DNA of 64,000 nt from Chloroflexota bacterium (lineage in GTDB: Bacteria > Chloroflexota > Anaerolineae > Anaerolineales > UBA11579): contig JABFGG010000019.1 of the NCBI GenBank assembly GCA_013112575.1, forward strand, positions 23,226-87,225, read 5' to 3'. Below, piece after piece: positions 60,419 through 64,000 of this stretch. Numbering within the stretch: the first letter of the stretch is position 1; the number at the start of each line of letters is the position of its first letter. A model generated the notes under the pieces. That model saw only the letters and a program-made list of their open reading frames with translations, was not told where the DNA came from and did no database searches. Position numbers and translations under genes: made by a program.

Positions 60419-61410
60419 GAGAGTCATCCATTGCCTTGGCATTGGCAGCCATCAGTTTCATGATGACCGTCATTTGGGGCGGGCCGCTCATTCGCATTTT
60501 GCATTATTTCAAAGTGGGGGATAGCATCCGCCTCGAAGCCCCGGAACGACACCAGGCCAAGATCGGTACCCCCACCATGGGGGGCGTTATGTTTGTGCTG
60601 CCTATCATCCTCATAACCGCCATGCTCAATGCGGTATCCCTCATCGGTTTAAGCGGCGTGGGTCGCTCGGTTTTATTACCTTTAGGCGTGATGATCTTAT
60701 TCGCCGCCCTGGGTGCCATTGATGATTGGGAGAAACTGCGCCAGCGCGAGACCGGTCTGGGCATGACGGGGCGTACCAAGTTCTTCTTTCAGGTAATTTT
60801 TGCTGCTGCCACGGCCTACGGACTTTATGCCGTCTTAGATGTTCCCCAATTGTATTTACCCGGTTTCCCCCGTGAGATAGCTTTAGGAGCCTGGGTATAT
60901 ATCCCGATGGCCACCTTTATCATCGTGGCCTCTGTCAACGCCGTCAATTTTACAGATGGACTTGATGGCCTGGCCGGTTTGATCTCTGCCACCTGCTTTG
61001 GGGCTTTTGGCGGTATCGCCTTGCTCCAGGGTCAAACCTTTTTGGCCCAGTTCTGCTTCACTTTGATGGGTGCTGTCTTTGGCTTCCTCTGGTTTAACGT
61101 ACATCCCGCTATGTTGATCATGGGTGATACTGGATCTCTGTCCCTTGGGGCAGCTTTAGGAGTGGTTGCATTGATGACGGGACATTGGATCTTGTTGCCC
61201 ATCATTGCCATTATCCCCGTTAGCGAAGTTCTCAGCGTTATTTTGCAGGTGCTCTATTTTCGAATTACAGGTGGGCGGCGTATTTTTAAGATGTCCCCCA
61301 TGCATCTGCATTTTGAGTTATCCGGCTGGAGCGAGACGCAAGTAGTACAGCGCTTCTGGTTGGTGAGCCTCTTGTTTGCCATGATCGGTGTTGCTTTGGC
61401 GGTTATCTAA
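60415..61410 (+). CDS. mraY: Phospho-N-acetylmuramoyl-pentapeptide transferase
   Basis: A 331-residue membrane enzyme that makes lipid I from UDP-MurNAc-pentapeptide and undecaprenyl phosphate. Motifs include HQAKIGTPTMGG, the Asp pair in GAIDDWEKL, NFTDGLDGLAG and the C-terminal SPMHLHFELSGWSE. About ten helices are visible. The start overlaps murF by 4 bp; its stop is followed directly by murD. Confidence 0.96.
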   Translation: MRESSIALALAAISFMMTVIWGGPLIRILHYFKVGDSIRLEAPERHQAKIGTPTMGGVMFVLPIILITAMLNAVSLIGLSGVGRSVLLPLGVMILFAALGAIDDWEKLRQRETGLGMTGRTKFFFQVIFAAATAYGLYAVLDVPQLYLPGFPREIALGAWVYIPMATFIIVASVNAVNFTDGLDGLAGLISATCFGAFGGIALLQGQTFLAQFCFTLMGAVFGFLWFNVHPAMLIMGDTGSLSLGAALGVVALMTGHWILLPIIAIIPVSEVLSVILQVLYFRITGGRRIFKMSPMHLHFELSGWSETQVVQRFWLVSLLFAMIGVALAVI

Positions 61411-62796
61411 ATGAATACCTGGCAGGGTAAACGCGTGGTGATTGTTGGCGCAGCCCGCCAGGGTACTGCGCTGGCCCGTTACCTGGTGGAGCATGGCGCT
61501 CGGGTCGTATTGAACGACAATCGCACTGCCGAGCAGTTGTCTGATGTCCGCTCCCAATTGGCGGATTTGGATATCGATTGGGTTTTGGGTGAACATCCAC
61601 TTTCCTTGCTCGATAACACTGATTTGTTATGCCCCTCCGGGGGAGTGCCTCTGACCATTCCCCTGGTCGTGGAAGCCCAAAATCGCGGTATTCCACTCTC
61701 CAATGATTCGCAGGTCTTTATGCAGGTTGTTCCCTGCCCGGTGATTGGAATCACGGGTTCGGCAGGTAAAACCACCACGACTACTTTGCTCGGCCTTATG
61801 GCCTCTGCACATCTTGCGCATAGCCAAGGTGGTTCGGCCTGGGTAGGTGGCAATATAGGCAGCCCTTTGATCGCTGATGTGGATCGCATGCAGGCTGAAG
61901 ATGTAGCCGTAATGGAACTTTCCAGCTTCCAGCTCGAATTGACGGACATCTCTCCCCAGATCGCCGCTGTCCTCAATGTCACGCCTAATCATCTTGACCG
62001 TCATGGCACCATGCAGGCTTATACCGCCGCCAAGGCCAACATCCTTATTTTTCAAAACCAGGATGATGTAGCTATTCTAAATCGTGAAGAAACTGGCTCC
62101 TACGATTTGCTTCCTAATGTTAAAGGCCGCCTTTATACCTTTGGCCGTGGCCAACTTGAAACCGGACAGTTGGGCACTTATCTGCGCGATCGTGTCATCT
62201 GGGCGCGTAGTGCTGAAGCAGAGCAAAAGGTCTTGCCCTTGGATGCCATCGAACTGCGTGGCGAACACAATCAAAACAACGTGATCGCTGCCTGTGCTAT
62301 CGCTTCCGCCGCAGGCTTTTCTATCGATTCAATGCGTGTTGGCATCCAGGGCTTTGCCGGTGTGCCACATCGTCTGGAGCTTGTGCGTCATTGGGGTGGG
62401 GCGGATTGGTACAACGACTCGATTGCTACCGCCCCGGAACGCGCCGTTGCCTCGATCAAGTCATTTGATGCTCCCCTGGTGCTTCTAGCCGGCGGGCGTG
62501 ATAAGGACCTCCCTTGGGAGGAATTTGCTGAATTTGCCACCCGGCGCGTGGATCACTTTATCCTTTTCGGTGAAGCAGCTGAACTGATTCAAAAGGCTCT
62601 GTCGGATGCGCCACAGACAAATCACAACTACACTGTGACTCAAGTCGATGTTCTAAAAGCTGCTGTTGAAGCTGCTGCTGGCATTGTACAAAACGGTGAT
62701 GTCGTGCTACTGGCTCCTGGCGGCACCAGCTTTGATGAGTTTATAGATTTTGAAGCACGTGGTAACCAATTCAAACAATGGGTACAAGAGTTATGA
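61411..62796 (+). CDS. murD: UDP-N-acetylmuramoylalanine--D-glutamate ligase
   Basis: A 461-residue Mur ligase of MurD type. It has an N-terminal Rossmann-like domain (VVIVGAARQGTALARYL), the ATP loop GITGSAGKTTTTTLLG, VMELSSFQLE, LNVTPNHLDRHGTM, and the C-terminal NDSIATAPERAVASIKSF with GGRDKDLPWEEF. It adds D-glutamate to UDP-MurNAc-L-Ala in the cytoplasm. The ATG directly follows the mraY stop. It overlaps ftsW by 4 bp. Confidence 0.96.
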   Translation: MNTWQGKRVVIVGAARQGTALARYLVEHGARVVLNDNRTAEQLSDVRSQLADLDIDWVLGEHPLSLLDNTDLLCPSGGVPLTIPLVVEAQNRGIPLSNDSQVFMQVVPCPVIGITGSAGKTTTTTLLGLMASAHLAHSQGGSAWVGGNIGSPLIADVDRMQAEDVAVMELSSFQLELTDISPQIAAVLNVTPNHLDRHGTMQAYTAAKANILIFQNQDDVAILNREETGSYDLLPNVKGRLYTFGRGQLETGQLGTYLRDRVIWARSAEAEQKVLPLDAIELRGEHNQNNVIAACAIASAAGFSIDSMRVGIQGFAGVPHRLELVRHWGGADWYNDSIATAPERAVASIKSFDAPLVLLAGGRDKDLPWEEFAEFATRRVDHFILFGEAAELIQKALSDAPQTNHNYTVTQVDVLKAAVEAAAGIVQNGDVVLLAPGGTSFDEFIDFEARGNQFKQWVQEL

Positions 62797-64000
62797 TCGA
62801 CACACAAAATCTTCCAAAACAGGCCGGGACAAGAAAACGCCAATCCCTGTATCTGGGCATCGACGTCCCTTTGCTTTTAGCGACCTTTATGCTGGTCATC
62901 TTTGGCCTGTTGATGGTCTACTCCGCCTCCTGGGATTTTGCACTTTACATCTACGACGACCCCACCTACATCTTTTCACGGCAGCTCTTGTGGCTGGTCT
63001 TGGCAGTTGCAGCGGCCATCTTTGCCACCTTTTTTGATTACCATTATTGGCGACGCCTGGCTGTACCTGCTCTGGCCGTTGTCGTTGGCGCGCTCCTTGT
63101 CGTTTTGGTGATCAATGAGGTGCGCCACGGGGCTACCCGTACCCTAAACGCCGGCTCTTATATGCCCTCTGAGGCCGCCAAGATTGTTGCCATTATTTAT
63201 CTCAGCGTGTGGCTCTATTCCAAACGCAATTACCTCTCCGATGTCTGGCTGGGTCTGGTTCCCATGGCCGTCATCATCGGTATTCTTAGTGGGCTGATCC
63301 TGGCACAACCTGACCTCAGTGCGGCTGCCACCATCGTATTTTTAGGCGGTGTTTTGTTCTTTCTGGCTGGTGGCGATTTGAAGCAAATTGCTGTATTGTT
63401 GGTCATAGTTGTGACCGTAGGATGGTTTACTGTGCAAGTTCACCCCACGGGTAGCGTGCGTATTGCCAGCTACCTGGACGGCCTGGTCGATCCCACTCAG
63501 GCCTCATATCATGTTCGTCGCTCCATCGAAGCCTTCCTAAAAGGCGGCGTCTTTGGCGTGGGGATTGGTAATTCCAATACCAAACTGACGGGCCTGCCTG
63601 TGCCGCCTACTGACAGCATCTTTGCCGTGGTTGGCGAGGAAACCGGCTTGTTTGGCACCACCAGTGTTGTGATGCTCTATGGCGTTCTCATCTGGCGCGG
63701 CCTCAAGATCGCCCGCAATGCACCTGACCAATTGGGCTCTTTGCTGGCAGCCGGTTTGAGCATCTGGCTCACGCTGGAAGCTTTTATTAATATGGCTGTG
63801 ATGGTCAACCTGGTGCCTTTTGCTGGTAACGCTCTGCCCTTTATCAGTGCAGGCGGTTCTAACCTCGTGGTGTCTTTATTGGCGATAGGTATGTTGATGA
63901 ACATTGCACGGCTTTCAAAGCCGAAACGACAAACAGAAAGGATTGCGGATGCGCCTACTGGTGTCCGCCGGAGCCAGCGGCGGCGGCGTGTACCCCGCAC
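62793..64000 (+). CDS. ftsW: Lipid II polymerase FtsW (incomplete at window end)
   Basis: At least 402 residues are encoded before the window edge, no stop having been reached. It is a SEDS-family glycosyltransferase of the septum: LLATFMLVIFGLLMVYSAS, the loop ARHGATRT-like RHGATRTL, an Asp in QPDLSAAATIV that matches the catalytic Asp, GNSNTKLTGLPVPPTDSIFAVVGEETG and the final NLVPFAGNALPFISAGGSN. The C-terminal tail is basic (RRRRV region) and continues into the murG frame, so the overlap with murG is at least 52 bases. ATG 62,793 overlaps the murD stop. Confidence 0.93.
   Translation, partial: MIDTQNLPKQAGTRKRQSLYLGIDVPLLLATFMLVIFGLLMVYSASWDFALYIYDDPTYIFSRQLLWLVLAVAAAIFATFFDYHYWRRLAVPALAVVVGALLVVLVINEVRHGATRTLNAGSYMPSEAAKIVAIIYLSVWLYSKRNYLSDVWLGLVPMAVIIGILSGLILAQPDLSAAATIVFLGGVLFFLAGGDLKQIAVLLVIVVTVGWFTVQVHPTGSVRIASYLDGLVDPTQASYHVRRSIEAFLKGGVFGVGIGNSNTKLTGLPVPPTDSIFAVVGEETGLFGTTSVVMLYGVLIWRGLKIARNAPDQLGSLLAAGLSIWLTLEAFINMAVMVNLVPFAGNALPFISAGGSNLVVSLLAIGMLMNIARLSKPKRQTERIADAPTGVRRSQRRRRVPR
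63949..64000 (+). CDS. murG: Start of murG (UDP-GlcNAc:lipid I transferase), truncated by the window
   Basis: From ATG 63,949 in the +1 frame relative to ftsW the sequence reads MRLLVSAGASGGGVYPA, which matches the glycine-rich first loop of MurG (GGTGGHxxPA pattern). Only about 17 codons are inside the window. Gene order after ftsW supports it. AGAAAGGA precedes the start codon. Confidence 0.8.
   Translation, partial: MRLLVSAGASGGGVYPA

Overview
The window looks like chromosomal DNA of a Chloroflexota bacterium, probably Anaerolineae-like. This is inferred from the gene set: secreted lipoproteins with an NBR1-type Ig domain, a monoderm-style envelope with many lipobox proteins, a BMP-type purine importer, a MetV-MetF fusion, and a mraZ-rsmH-ftsL-ftsI-murF-mraY-murD-ftsW-murG cluster. 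There is no rRNA or tRNA gene to confirm it. No phage, CRISPR array or intact insertion sequence was found.

Left part (1-21,000). recA (minus) lies back to back with a malic enzyme/phosphotransacetylase fusion. A four-gene sodium-pumping acyl-CoA decarboxylase operon follows (carboxyltransferase, small membrane subunit, biotin carrier, membrane pump). Next come an M23 peptidase, an AIM24-like protein and a tightly coupled run: redoxin, low-molecular-weight phosphatase, fructosamine kinase family protein, acetyltransferase, polysaccharide deacetylase. The phosphatase/kinase pair suggests protein deglycation. An NBR1-domain lipoprotein converges on a minus-strand pair (PSRP-type kinase/pyrophosphorylase and an alkyltransferase-like protein), followed by a cysteine-desulfurase-like enzyme, two unknown membrane proteins, an amidohydrolase and a DUF418 protein.

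Centre (21,000-37,100) is the most unusual region. Twelve minus-strand genes run from 36,156 down to 21,242. In transcription order they encode a reductive activator of corrinoid proteins (RACE), a MetH-activation-domain protein, an MtmB-like methylamine methyltransferase without pyrrolysine, its corrinoid protein, a BMP-type ABC importer (four genes), a Rieske oxygenase, an 8-oxoguanine-deaminase-like amidohydrolase, a MetV-MetF fusion and a methyltetrahydrofolate:corrinoid methyltransferase. A cobalamin riboswitch with a clear terminator sits between the first and second genes. A divergent TetR gene shares the promoter region, which holds a textbook promoter (TTGACA-17-TATAAT). My reading is a system that imports an N-methylated heterocycle (purine-like), releases a methyl group or methylamine, and moves the methyl group through a corrinoid protein to tetrahydrofolate and on to methylene-tetrahydrofolate.

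Right part (37,100-64,000). A NarL-type two-component pair faces a MacAB-like exporter with two tandem adaptors. Then comes an amino-sugar cluster: ROK regulator, ROK kinase, ABC importer without ATPase, NagZ, NagA and a SIS-domain deaminase/isomerase. A 593-bp gene-free spacer with repeat relics precedes the division and cell-wall cluster, whose promoter carries six 10-bp repeats that fit a MraZ operator. Inside that cluster, between rsmH and ftsL, lie four consecutive perfect hairpins. ftsW and murG run off the right edge. Related short repeats at about 21.1 kb and 54.6 kb bracket the central 33 kb and may mark its boundaries.
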